64,000 nucleotides of DNA from Pseudomonas vranovensis DSM 16006 (lineage in GTDB: Bacteria > Pseudomonadota > Gammaproteobacteria > Pseudomonadales > Pseudomonadaceae), in NCBI RefSeq assembly GCF_000425805.1, contig NZ_KE384454.1:271593-335592 (forward strand), written 5' to 3'. Every line of letters starts with the position of its first letter. The stretch's first letter is position 1. The notes beneath the pieces are model-generated. The model saw nothing but the letters and a program-made list of their open reading frames with translations, searched no databases and had not been told where the DNA came from. The position numbers were made by a program, and so were the translations under genes. Below are positions 7,928 to 16,563 of the stretch, piece after piece.

Positions 7928-8686
7928 ATGGACAACCTAGCAAAAGCCGCTGAGGCACTGCGGTCAGCGCAACATATCATGGTGTTTACCGGCGCTGGCG
8001 TTTCTGCCGGAAGCGGGATTCCGACTTTCCGCGACGAACTGACCGGGTTGTGGGAGCGCCAAGACCCGCAGCGTTTAGAAACGGCGCAGGCATTCCGCGA
8101 AAATCCGGCGCTGGTTTGGGGCTGGTACCTATGGCGGCGCCAGCAAGTAATGCAAGCCAAGCCCAATGCGGCACATCAGGCGATCCATCGGTTATCTGGC
8201 AGCGGCCGGAGTGTCACCGTGGTCACTCAGAATATTGATGATTTGCACGAGCGGGCAGGCAATCAGGAGGTGCTTCATCTCCATGGCAGCCTGATGCGCC
8301 CCAAGTGTTTCGCCTGTCATCGATTCGTCGTGGAACCGCTGGTGTTTCCGATCATTCCAGTGGAAGGCGCATTGATAGAACCGCCCCGCTGCCGCCGATG
8401 CAACGGCCGCTTGCGTCCAGCTATCGTGTGGTTTGGTGAGGACCTCCCGCCAGGTGCATGGAAAACCGCCAGCCAAGCAGCACGACAGTGTGACGTCCTG
8501 CTTTCTATCGGGACTTCCGGTGTGGTCAGGCCTGCTGCTGACTTACCAGATATCGCGTTAGAGTCTGGTGCAGTGGTCATACACGTCAATAACGTAGATG
8601 TATCCATGAATGGGCCGAACGAGATCATGCTGATAGGCCCTGCTGAGAAAATACTGCCACAGCTGATTGCTCTGGGGTTGACATGA
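7928..8686 (+). CDS. NAD-dependent protein deacylase, Sir2 family
   Basis: The 252-residue protein is a compact sirtuin. The Rossmann NAD motif is FTGAGVSAGSGIPTFRD (residues about 20-36). Next come TQNIDDLHERAGN and the catalytic histidine in LHLHGSL. A zinc ribbon has two C-x-x-C pairs (CFAC and CRRC), and IGTSGVVRPAADLP is the second NAD-binding block. The YLWRR stretch has the Y-x-x-R spacing of class III (SIRT5/CobB-like) sirtuins, which remove succinyl and malonyl as well as acetyl groups from lysine. It lies 78 bp upstream of the Fic gene in the same direction. It resembles the cellular type, not the long Sir2 NADase of phage defence. Confidence 0.93.
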   Translation: MDNLAKAAEALRSAQHIMVFTGAGVSAGSGIPTFRDELTGLWERQDPQRLETAQAFRENPALVWGWYLWRRQQVMQAKPNAAHQAIHRLSGSGRSVTVVTQNIDDLHERAGNQEVLHLHGSLMRPKCFACHRFVVEPLVFPIIPVEGALIEPPRCRRCNGRLRPAIVWFGEDLPPGAWKTASQAARQCDVLLSIGTSGVVRPAADLPDIALESGAVVIHVNNVDVSMNGPNEIMLIGPAEKILPQLIALGLT

Positions 8687-8764
8687 CCATCCACTACCCG
8701 GCAAGGAGAAAGTTTTGAAACGCTCTAAGCCTTTATAACTAGCTGTACAAAGGACTAGGTGGCA

Positions 8765-9946
8765 ATGGCATTCACCCCGTACATCACCCAAGATAAGGCC
8801 ACGGAGGAGCTGCTGGAACAAATCATCCAGATCATGAGGCTCGACGAGACCCTTCACACCGGGATTCCAGCCTCATTACGCGTGCCTATGATGAATCTGG
8901 TACAGCTTGTAAATTCGTACTGCAGCAACAAGATCGAGGGGAATTCAAGCGCACCGATCGACATTCTGAGGGCCGAGGATAGTCCTCATGAGATGGAGGG
9001 TGACCAAAGCCTGCAAGAGGTCAACCGCCACATTGAAGCCCAGCGCCGGCTCGTCAATGAGCCATTCAACAAGGTCACCGTGTGTGCGAAGGTCACAATC
9101 TCACGCCTACATCGCGAACTCTATGTCGGCGTGCCTGAACGGATGCTGGAAATGCAATCATTCGAGCCAGCGATTTCCGCGCGCATGGTCCCTGGTGAAT
9201 TTCGCAAATGTGAGGTCCGCGTTGGCCAACACATCCCCCCTACTTCGCAACAGATGCATTTGCACCTCAACGACTTTGAGCGGGTGTACCGTCTAGACTG
9301 GATCCACGGGCAATCGCGGCTCTTAGCCGCTGCTGCCTCGCACCACCGCCTGATGTGGATCCACCCATTCATGGACGGCAATGGTCGTACGGGCCGCCTA
9401 TTCACAGACCAGTACCTCAAGGCTGCTGGCTTGAGTGGGTATGGCTTGTGGTCCATGAGCCGTGGGTTCGCTCGCAATATCGCCGCCTATTACGAGATGC
9501 TGTGCGCTGCGGATGCTCCGCGCCAAGGCGGATTAGACGGCCGTGGCGAACTATCGGATAGCGGTTTGTTGCGCTGGACTAGATTCTTCACTGAGACAGC
9601 ACTGGAACAGTTGCAGTACTTCAGTAAGCTGCTGGAACCGGAAAGGCTAAATGATCGGATCGACGGCTATTTTGAGATGCGGAGCCGCAGCGCGCTGTCA
9701 GGCAGTAAAGGCGAGCACCTGCCTGAATTGCAGATTAAGTGCCGTGATATCTACAAAACGCTCCTCTACGTGGGTGACCAGCAACGCAACGATATCCGTG
9801 CGCGCCTGGGTCTCGATGAGACTACCACGCACAGCCTACTAAGCCAGATGTGTTTAGAGGGGCTGATCACTTTGGACCGCCGTCAGTCGGTATCCCTGAA
9901 GCTTTCGCGGCACTCGATAGATTTTCTGTTCCCCTCTCTCTGGTAG
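8765..9946 (+). CDS. Fic-domain protein (putative AMP transferase)
   Basis: The 393-residue protein has the Fic core motif HPFMDGNGRTGR at about residue 200. This holds the catalytic histidine and the anion-binding loop used to move AMP from ATP to a target hydroxyl. An N-terminal inhibitory helix is present: SNKIEGNS near residue 60 matches (S/T)-x-x-x-E-(G/N), so this is an autoinhibited class II Fic. The C-terminal 80 residues look like a winged helix (RNDIRARLGLDETTTHSLLS). GTG at 8759 is possible, but the ATG at 8765 has better spacing. It follows the Sir2 gene closely. Confidence 0.9.
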   Translation: MAFTPYITQDKATEELLEQIIQIMRLDETLHTGIPASLRVPMMNLVQLVNSYCSNKIEGNSSAPIDILRAEDSPHEMEGDQSLQEVNRHIEAQRRLVNEPFNKVTVCAKVTISRLHRELYVGVPERMLEMQSFEPAISARMVPGEFRKCEVRVGQHIPPTSQQMHLHLNDFERVYRLDWIHGQSRLLAAAASHHRLMWIHPFMDGNGRTGRLFTDQYLKAAGLSGYGLWSMSRGFARNIAAYYEMLCAADAPRQGGLDGRGELSDSGLLRWTRFFTETALEQLQYFSKLLEPERLNDRIDGYFEMRSRSALSGSKGEHLPELQIKCRDIYKTLLYVGDQQRNDIRARLGLDETTTHSLLSQMCLEGLITLDRRQSVSLKLSRHSIDFLFPSLW

Positions 9947-10049
9947 TTTGCCCCCCACGAGCATTTTGGTTATCGAGTAGCTAATTCAAAGCTAGGTTCA
10001 TCAGCGTCCGCTTTTGACCGACTGCTGCATCCCGCGATGGGCATCTATG

Positions 10050-11652
10050 GGCCGATTCTGTTGAAAAAGTCGAATTTTCAAATGGCCTGAACTCAGGCAC
10101 GACCACCACTGGAGAACCTACTCAGGTTTTTCGGCCCTTCGGTGACCTTTGCTGCTCTGTTATTGGGTTAATTTGAGGTTTTTTGCTTGGTGCAGGCGCA
10201 CCTGTCCCGTGACTGGTGGCCCTTAAGATGAAAATTTGGCCAGCCGTCGCAGGTTCTGCACCGCAGCGGCCAGCGTGAATTCATCCGTCGCGCCACTCAT
10301 GCCACGTAGCCGGAGGCGATCCACTTTCAGGATGCGCTTGAGGTGGGCAAACAACATTTCGACCTTTTTACGTTCGTGGCGAGAGCGCTGATATGCCGGC
10401 GTTGTTGCAATGCGCCGAGCCACATCGCGAGCGGCTTCATGGACGCTGCGAGCGATCTTGCGAATCGAAGTGTTCGGGCAGCACTTGGCTTTCATCGGAC
10501 ATGTCGCGCAGTCGGTCTGCCGGGATCGGAAGATGATGGTGTTGGCTTCGGTGACGTGCGAACGCTCGTTTTTGAAGGCTCGCCATTCGCTGCGCAATGG
10601 GTTGCCGGCCGGGCAGCGGTATTCCTCAGCCTCTTCATTCCAGTGGAAATCGTTACTCGAAAAGCTGTTGTTCTTACGCTCGGTTTTGTCCCACACCGGC
10701 ACATGCGGCTCGATGTCTTTTTCCTCCACCATCCAGGCGAGCATCGGCGCGGTACCGTAAGCGGTATCGCCAATGAGGCGCTCCGGCTTGATGTCGAACT
10801 GCGCTTCGACCCGTTCGATCATGGTCTTGGTGCTCTCGACTTCTGCGGTTCGATGAGCCGGTGTGGGTTCCACATCCATGATCACGCCGTGCTCGGTATC
10901 GATCAGATAATTCGTGGAGTAAGCGTAGAACGCTGGGCCACCTGGAGCGGTCCAGCGAGCCTGAGGATCCGTCAGCGACAGGCGCTTCGGTAGCGTTTCG
11001 GCCAAAGCCTCTTCATCGAGGCCCTCAAGGTACTCACGCACGGCGCGGGTGCTCAGGGATGGAACGCTCCAGTTGACCGGTTCATCTCCCGGTACGCCGC
11101 GCTGCCGACTCGCATCCGCTTTGATGATGCTGGCGTCCAAGGCAAAGCCTTCGCCCTTGACCAGACCGGCGTCCATGCAGCGACGCAGCACTTCATTGAA
11201 CAACCAGCGAAACAGATCACTGTCCCGAAAACGGCCGTGTCGATTTTTGGAAAAGGTCGAGTGGTTGGGGATATCGTCTTCAAGGCTCAACCGGCAGAAC
11301 CAGCGATACGCCAGGTTCAAATGGGCCTCTTCGCACAACCGCCGCTCTGAGCGAATACCGTAGCAATAGCCGACGATCAGCATGCGGATCATCAGTTCGG
11401 GATCAATCGACGGACGCCCAATCGGGCTATAGAAATCGGCGAGGTAATGGCGCAGGTCGCTCAGATCGAGACATTGATCAATGCTGCGCAGAAGGTGATT
11501 GGCTGGAATGTGATCTTCAAGGTTGAACGAGTAAAACAGCCGCTTCTGCCCACTCGATAACTGTCCCATCATGCTGCGTGCTTCCCTGCTGGCCAATGCA
11601 GAAATTTTGCCGCAGGCCAGACAGGAGAGCTACTTTTTCAACAGAATCGGCC
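10050..11652 (-). mobile_element. IS1182-type insertion sequence
   Basis: Perfect 21-bp terminal inverted repeats bound the element. The left one begins GGCCGATTCTGTTGAAAAAG at 10050; the right one ends at 11652. One transposase gene fills the interior. Flanking bases do not form an obvious target duplication. The element separates the Fic gene from the CaiB-family gene. Confidence 0.85.
10223..11572 (-). CDS. IS1182-family transposase
   Basis: A DDE transposase of about 450 residues. The N domain begins MMGQLSSGQKRLFYSFNLEDHI (the usual IS1182 opening). The first catalytic Asp is in FALDASIIKADASR. A later IGDTAYGT holds the second. The C-terminal part has HERKKVEMLFAHLKRIL with the catalytic Glu. 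A cysteine-rich insertion (CATCPMKAKCCPN) is typical of the family. An upstream start at 11596 is possible, but the twin ATG at 11572 fits better. It appears intact. Confidence 0.9.
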   Translation of the reverse strand: MMGQLSSGQKRLFYSFNLEDHIPANHLLRSIDQCLDLSDLRHYLADFYSPIGRPSIDPELMIRMLIVGYCYGIRSERRLCEEAHLNLAYRWFCRLSLEDDIPNHSTFSKNRHGRFRDSDLFRWLFNEVLRRCMDAGLVKGEGFALDASIIKADASRQRGVPGDEPVNWSVPSLSTRAVREYLEGLDEEALAETLPKRLSLTDPQARWTAPGGPAFYAYSTNYLIDTEHGVIMDVEPTPAHRTAEVESTKTMIERVEAQFDIKPERLIGDTAYGTAPMLAWMVEEKDIEPHVPVWDKTERKNNSFSSNDFHWNEEAEEYRCPAGNPLRSEWRAFKNERSHVTEANTIIFRSRQTDCATCPMKAKCCPNTSIRKIARSVHEAARDVARRIATTPAYQRSRHERKKVEMLFAHLKRILKVDRLRLRGMSGATDEFTLAAAVQNLRRLAKFSS

Positions 11653-11771
11653 AATTGCAGCCCTTCGCGAGAGGCACGGGATCTATGCCTCGACCCAGTC
11701 GGCCACCGGCACGGTGGTCCAAGAGCAATCAGCGGATGTTATGGAAGTCCGAGGAGACTTGCTTAGCCATT

Positions 11772-12899
11772 CTATCGGGAACCATCAAGCAATTGCCAAA
11801 GACCTACGTTGTTGGCTTCAAGTGCCGACCTGACTTGTTCTGTATGTTCGCCACGCATCGGTATCGCCCTCGGCGTAACTATTTGCCCATTGAAACGCGG
11901 TGCCGGGTGAGCCTGCAGCATGCCGTCGCGCTGGAAATACACCTCTCTATGTACCATGTGAGGGTGCATGGAAGACTCCTGTGGACTGAGGACCGGCGCG
12001 AAACACACGTCCGTACCTTCGAACAGCTCGCACCATTGCTCGCGCGTACGGCTAATAAAGATGGTCTCGAACGCCGAACGCATTTCTTCCCAACGACTCA
12101 TGTCCCATTGCGGGGCGAAGCGAGGGTCGTCGACCAAGTCCAGCTTCTCCAGAAGTATCGCGTAAAACTGTGGCTCCATGGCCCCAATGGAAACGTACAG
12201 ACCATCTGCACAGCGGTAAGTGGCGTAGAAATGGGAGCCGTCATGCATGCTCTTGCCCCGCTGTTCCTGAATCCCGCCACGAGGTGCCATCGACATCAAC
12301 AGCTGCATCATGTGCGCCGAACCATCGACGATGGCGGCATCGACCACGGTGCCTTTACCCGTAGTGCGCGCATTGAGGATGCCCGCCAGCAGACCGATTG
12401 TGAGATAAAGGGCCCCACCGCCAATGTCGCCGATGAGTGTGATGGGCGAAGACGGCGCTTCGCCCTCAGTCCCGCAGTAATACATCGCCCCTGACAGCGA
12501 GATGTAGTTGTTGTCATGACCTGCCGCCTGAGCCATCGGGCCATTCTGACCCCAGCCCGTCATGCGCCCGTAAACCAGCATCGGATTACGTGCCAGCAGA
12601 ACCTCCGGCCCCAACCCTAGACGTTCCATCACACCCGGGCGCATGCCTTCGATCAGCGCGTCCGCGCTTTCGATCAGCTTTAGTACGGTCTCGCGCCCAT
12701 CGGGTGTTTTCAGGTCGGCTACCACGGAGCGCTTTCCACGATTCATCGCGCTTTTAGAAGCGTTCTTCTCACCTGTAACACAGACAGCTTCGCCACGCTC
12801 AACAGCGATGACTTGCGCTCCCAGATCGGCCAGATGCATGGCACAAAACGGCCCGGGACCGATGCCGCAGATTTCTACAATTTTGATGTCACCAAGCAT
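11772..12899 (-). CDS. CaiB/BaiF-family protein, alpha-methylacyl-CoA racemase type
   Basis: The 375-residue length is standard for the family. GHDNNYISLSG carries the catalytic His and GDIGGGALYL the Asp of alpha-methylacyl-CoA racemases (compare H126 and D156 of the Mycobacterium enzyme), so racemase is more likely than CoA transferase. The reaction would convert 2R- to 2S-methylacyl-CoA so that acyl-CoA dehydrogenase can act. It is the last gene of a leftward set: two acyl-CoA dehydrogenases, alcohol dehydrogenase, this gene. A second copy lies at 41349-42479. Confidence 0.85.
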   Translation of the reverse strand: MLGDIKIVEICGIGPGPFCAMHLADLGAQVIAVERGEAVCVTGEKNASKSAMNRGKRSVVADLKTPDGRETVLKLIESADALIEGMRPGVMERLGLGPEVLLARNPMLVYGRMTGWGQNGPMAQAAGHDNNYISLSGAMYYCGTEGEAPSSPITLIGDIGGGALYLTIGLLAGILNARTTGKGTVVDAAIVDGSAHMMQLLMSMAPRGGIQEQRGKSMHDGSHFYATYRCADGLYVSIGAMEPQFYAILLEKLDLVDDPRFAPQWDMSRWEEMRSAFETIFISRTREQWCELFEGTDVCFAPVLSPQESSMHPHMVHREVYFQRDGMLQAHPAPRFNGQIVTPRAIPMRGEHTEQVRSALEANNVGLWQLLDGSR

Positions 12900-12992
12900 G
12901 GCTATCCTCTTCTCATCCGGTTGTGCATTGCCGGTCAGGGCCAGGGCATTACCTCGTCAGCGCGTAACCCCGCCCGACCATTCACCCGACAC

Positions 12993-14078
12993 TCACTGGT
13001 CGAAGACAATCACCGAACGTGCCAGCTCGCCGCGACGCATCTCGTCGAAGGCGATATTGATGTCTTCGAGTTTGATGCGCTGCGAGATCATCTCGTCGAG
13101 TTTGAGTCGACCCTGCATATAGAAATCGGTCAGGCTCGGCAGATCGACCGGAAAACGGTTCGAACCCATGATTGACCCTTGAATGCGGCGGGCCTGCAGA
13201 AGCTGGAAAGGATCGATCTCTAGCTTGGTGCCCAGTTTCATCATGCCGATGATCGTCGCGCAGCCACCACGTTTGAGCATGCCGAATGCCTGCTCGGCCG
13301 TCTGCTTGAGGCCGATACACTCGAATGAGTGATCGACACCGCCTCTGGTCAGCTCGATGACCTGTTGAACCGTATCGCCGTTTTTCGCATTGATGACATC
13401 AGTGGCACCAAACTGCCGGGCCAGTTCCAGCTTCGAATCGATCATGTCGATGGCAATGATGCGGCCGGCACCGGCCAGTACCGCACCGTTGATTGCAGCC
13501 AGGCCGATACCGCCACAACCCAGAACAACCACGGTCTCGCCGGGGCGCACTTTGGCGGTGTTGAATACCGCACCGGTCCCCGTTGTGACGGCGCAACCGA
13601 GCAGCGCGGCGCGATCCAGCGGCATGTCACGGCGAATGGCAACCAGCGCATGTTCGTGAACCAGCATCTGCTCGGCATAGGCGGACAGGTTGGCAAATTG
13701 CGGCATGGGTTTTTGCACGTACGTCAGCCGTGGTTCGTTACCCTTGCTGCGGCGGGTTTCCGGCGATATGCACAGCGACAAGTGGCCAGTGACGCAATGG
13801 GCGCAATGGCCGCAGTAGACCGACAGGCACGTGACCACATGATCCCCTGGTTTGACGGTGCGGACGTCCGAGCCCACCTGTTCGACGATACCGGCTGCCT
13901 CGTGGCCGAGCACCACGGGGGCCGGATGCGGATACATCCCGTCGACGACATGCAGGTCCGAGTGACAGACACCTACAGCGACAGTACGCACCAGGACTTC
14001 ACGTGGACCCGGTTTGCTGATCCCGACTTCCTCGATGGTCAAAGGGGAACCCGGCGTGTGGAATACGGCTGCTTTCAT
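12993..14078 (-). CDS. zinc-dependent alcohol dehydrogenase (MDR family)
   Basis: The 361-residue protein is a medium-chain dehydrogenase. Catalytic zinc ligands are the Cys in GVCHSDLH, the His in GHEAAG and the Cys in LLGCAVTTG. The structural zinc site is the four-cysteine loop CGHCAHC...LC. The NAD site is VVLGCGGIGLAAING followed by an acidic residue (IAIDMID), which favours NAD over NADP. It would oxidise a primary or allylic alcohol to an aldehyde. The aldehyde dehydrogenase at 18060 is the natural next step. It is codirectional with the acyl-CoA dehydrogenase pair upstream (81-bp gap). Confidence 0.92.
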   Translation of the reverse strand: MKAAVFHTPGSPLTIEEVGISKPGPREVLVRTVAVGVCHSDLHVVDGMYPHPAPVVLGHEAAGIVEQVGSDVRTVKPGDHVVTCLSVYCGHCAHCVTGHLSLCISPETRRSKGNEPRLTYVQKPMPQFANLSAYAEQMLVHEHALVAIRRDMPLDRAALLGCAVTTGTGAVFNTAKVRPGETVVVLGCGGIGLAAINGAVLAGAGRIIAIDMIDSKLELARQFGATDVINAKNGDTVQQVIELTRGGVDHSFECIGLKQTAEQAFGMLKRGGCATIIGMMKLGTKLEIDPFQLLQARRIQGSIMGSNRFPVDLPSLTDFYMQGRLKLDEMISQRIKLEDINIAFDEMRRGELARSVIVFDQ

Positions 14079-14159
14079 GATTTACCTCGATAGAAATTGT
14101 TGTTTTTGTTTTGGTTACGCAAGCGCTCAGGCTGCTCACGCGATGAACAGGCAAGATCT

Positions 14160-15281
14160 TCACAAGCTTCGATCGGTCAGCCCTGCCCAGAAGCCCTCGG
14201 AACCCGCGGCAATTGCCGCCTGCCCCAGCACCTTGGCCCAATGTGCATCACTACCGAATTCATCTCGCCAGGACCAAAGGCGACGCGTGGCGAAATGCAG
14301 AGTGTGTTCATGGGTAAAGCCGATAGCACCGTGCACCTGATGCGCCACCGAAGCGGCCAGAGTCGCGGCCTCGCCGGCACACACCTTGGCGACGGCGATG
14401 TCGAACGCCAGGGTGTTGCTGCTGCCTGCCGTCTTGAGGAACAGGTCGCTCGCGCTGCGCAAGGCAACTTGCACAGCCATTCGCGCAGTGCCGGTGGCAC
14501 CGGCCATCTGTGCCAGGTATTGCTGCAGTACCTGTTGCTTGCCGATTGGCTTGCCGAATTGCACACGTTCATTGGCATACATCACTGCTTTGTCGACGAC
14601 AGCTTCAAGCGTGCCAACCAGCATGCAAGCGCGTACCAATGCACCGAGATGCCATACCGGCTCGTGCAGACCGGCCAGTTGCAGTTGACCGGTGGCTTGA
14701 GTGCTGGCGTTGGCGAAAACAAGGGCATCGCGCTCTTCATCGGCAAAATTGCTACCGGCAGCCAGGGTGATGGTTGCCTGGCGCAAGTCGACCAGCGCCA
14801 GGTGTTGGCCATCAGCAACCACAGCCCACCGACAAGTGCGCGCCCATGGCACGTTGACGACTTGGCCGTCGAGGCGCGCCCCTTCTTTATCCAGTTGCAG
14901 ATCGCCCAAACGGCCGGCCTGAATCAGGGTGATCGGCCCTTCCGGCACTTCCATACCGGCGTGAGCCAGCAACGCTGCCGCAAGCATGGTTTCCGCCAGT
15001 GGAAGTGGCGCCTGCCAGTAGCCAATGGCGCGCAGAACCGGGCTGGCATCGAGCCAGTTGGCACCACTTCCGCCGGCGCCTTCCGGTACTAGCGCACCGG
15101 GCAGGCCGTTGTCGACGACCATCTGCCATAACGCGTCTGCGCGGTGGCCGGCATCAAAGCGTTCGAGCAATTCACGGGTGACCTGTTTGGCAAACAGACG
15201 CTCGACGCTGTCGGCGATCATGGTTTGCATTTCTGAAGGGACGCCGTCGTCCACACCCTGGTGATCAATTGTTGTATTCAT
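14160..15281 (-). CDS. acyl-CoA dehydrogenase, split-type subunit (pair with 15278-16420)
   Basis: The 373-residue flavoprotein subunit overlaps the stop of the upstream acyl-CoA dehydrogenase gene by 4 bp (ATGA), so the two are translated together. Its C-terminal domain carries VHGAIGFTHEHTLHFATRR, the Q/H-x-HGG-x-GxTxE-like motif that holds a glutamate in heterotetrameric dehydrogenases. Its partner lacks the usual C-terminal YEGT glutamate. Such alpha2beta2 enzymes (for example FadE28-FadE29) act on bulky CoA thioesters such as steroid side chains. Its N domain is less conserved than its partner's. Substrate is inferred only. Confidence 0.87.
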   Translation of the reverse strand: MNTTIDHQGVDDGVPSEMQTMIADSVERLFAKQVTRELLERFDAGHRADALWQMVVDNGLPGALVPEGAGGSGANWLDASPVLRAIGYWQAPLPLAETMLAAALLAHAGMEVPEGPITLIQAGRLGDLQLDKEGARLDGQVVNVPWARTCRWAVVADGQHLALVDLRQATITLAAGSNFADEERDALVFANASTQATGQLQLAGLHEPVWHLGALVRACMLVGTLEAVVDKAVMYANERVQFGKPIGKQQVLQQYLAQMAGATGTARMAVQVALRSASDLFLKTAGSSNTLAFDIAVAKVCAGEAATLAASVAHQVHGAIGFTHEHTLHFATRRLWSWRDEFGSDAHWAKVLGQAAIAAGSEGFWAGLTDRSL

Positions 15282-16420
15282 CGCAGTCCAAGACCTCCGG
15301 CGATAATGCCGCGCAGAATTTCACGAGTACCGCCACGCAACGAGAAGGACGGCGCACTCTGAGTCAGGAAGCGCATCACCTGGTCGAGGTCGGAACCGGG
15401 CTCACGCTGATCGCCGAACAGATCGTGAGCTACGTCCGGAATAGCCTGTTCGAGCAAGGCACCCTGGTCCTTGACCACGGTCGCCTGGATGGCCGGATTC
15501 TCCCCACGGGCGAGCATGCCGGCGACGCCCAGCGACATCTGCCGCAGCGCGGCGTAGCGTGCCGCCAAGCGACCGAGGCTTACGGCATGCCGACTGTCTT
15601 GCGGGTCGGCCTCGTCGAGCATGGCCAGATACAGCTGGGTGCTACTCAGGTAGCGCTCCGGACCACTGCGCTCCAACGCCAGTTCCGCAGTGACCTGCAG
15701 CCAGCCATTGCCCAACTCGCCAATGACGAAATCATCGGGAACGAAGACGTTTTCCAGAAACACTTCATTGAAATCATGCTCGCCGAGCATGTTGTAGATC
15801 GGGCGCACGGTCACTCCGGGGGCCTTTAGGTCGATGAGCAGTTGCGACAAGCCTGCGCGGCGATTGCCCTCCTCCTTCGGCCCGGTGCGCAGCAGCGTGA
15901 TCATGTAGTGGGCCAGATGAGCGCCCGAGGTCCAGACCTTGCTGCCGTTGACGATCCAGCCGCCTTCAGTTTTTTGCGCACGGGTGCGCACAGCCGCCAG
16001 GTCGGAACCAACGTCGGGCTCACTCATGCCGATCGCCAAAAGCGTTTCACCGCGGGTTATGCCCGGGACGATCTGCGGAGCAAGGACTTCCGGAGAAAAC
16101 TTGATCAGCAACGGACCGCTCTGGCGTTCACCGACCCAGTGCGCGCCCACCGGCGCACCCGCCGCAAGCAGTTCTTCCAGCACCACGTAGCGCTCCAACG
16201 CACTGCGCTCATGACCGCCATAGCGCTTGGGCCAGGTCATGCCCAGCCAACCACGCTCGCCCAGCTTGCGGGTGAATTCCGGGACGAGGCCGACAAGCCC
16301 TTTGGCGCGATCGACCGGTGAATAGTGCTTGAGCTCTTCGGCAAGAAATGTACGGACTTCTGCACGCAGCGCCTGCGTCTTGGCGTCCAGCCTACAAGGC
16401 CTGATATCGAGTGCCTGCAT
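15278..16420 (-). CDS. acyl-CoA dehydrogenase, split-type subunit
   Basis: The 380-residue protein starts at the ATG at 16420 (MQALDIRPCRLDAKTQ); the frame is open 105 bases further but that part is not protein-like. It shows the FAD block LLAIGMSEPDVGSDLAAVRTRA and KVWTSGAHLAHYM. Near its end RGGTREILRGII replaces the usual YEGTxEIxR, so the normal catalytic glutamate is Gly here. With the neighbour at 14160 it should form a heterotetramer. It is divergent from the crotonase gene, with a perfect palindrome (16461-16486) just upstream of its start. Confidence 0.9.
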   Translation of the reverse strand: MQALDIRPCRLDAKTQALRAEVRTFLAEELKHYSPVDRAKGLVGLVPEFTRKLGERGWLGMTWPKRYGGHERSALERYVVLEELLAAGAPVGAHWVGERQSGPLLIKFSPEVLAPQIVPGITRGETLLAIGMSEPDVGSDLAAVRTRAQKTEGGWIVNGSKVWTSGAHLAHYMITLLRTGPKEEGNRRAGLSQLLIDLKAPGVTVRPIYNMLGEHDFNEVFLENVFVPDDFVIGELGNGWLQVTAELALERSGPERYLSSTQLYLAMLDEADPQDSRHAVSLGRLAARYAALRQMSLGVAGMLARGENPAIQATVVKDQGALLEQAIPDVAHDLFGDQREPGSDLDQVMRFLTQSAPSFSLRGGTREILRGIIAGGLGLR

Positions 16421-16460
16421 GGTGTTTGCTCTTTGAATTTTTAGGGACAGGCGACCAATG

Positions 16461-16486
16461 TCGCTTGTTGGCTGACCAACAAGCGA
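16461..16486. promoter_or_regulatory. probable TetR operator in the divergent promoter region
   Basis: TCGCTTGTTGG at 16461-16471 and its exact reverse complement at 16476-16486 are separated by CTGA. The 11-bp perfect arms lie between the leftward acyl-CoA dehydrogenase gene and the rightward crotonase-TetR pair. Size, position and the nearby tetR-type gene at 17363 make it the likely site for that repressor. Confidence 0.7.
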
Positions 16487-16563
16487 ATAAGCTATCAGCA
16501 TTCTTGTAAAGGGATCAAGCGCCATCGATCCAGTCTGTTTTCCTGTCCCATTCGGAGTATCTG

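Noticed and set aside
7928..8686. Sir2-type phage-defence NADase
   Set aside because: The protein is the short zinc-ribbon deacylase type with a YxxR class III signature and no defence partner domain.
12643..13175. Long plus-strand open frames opposite the CaiB and alcohol dehydrogenase genes
   Set aside because: They are antisense to clear enzymes, have skewed composition and no family likeness; high GC gives many such frames.
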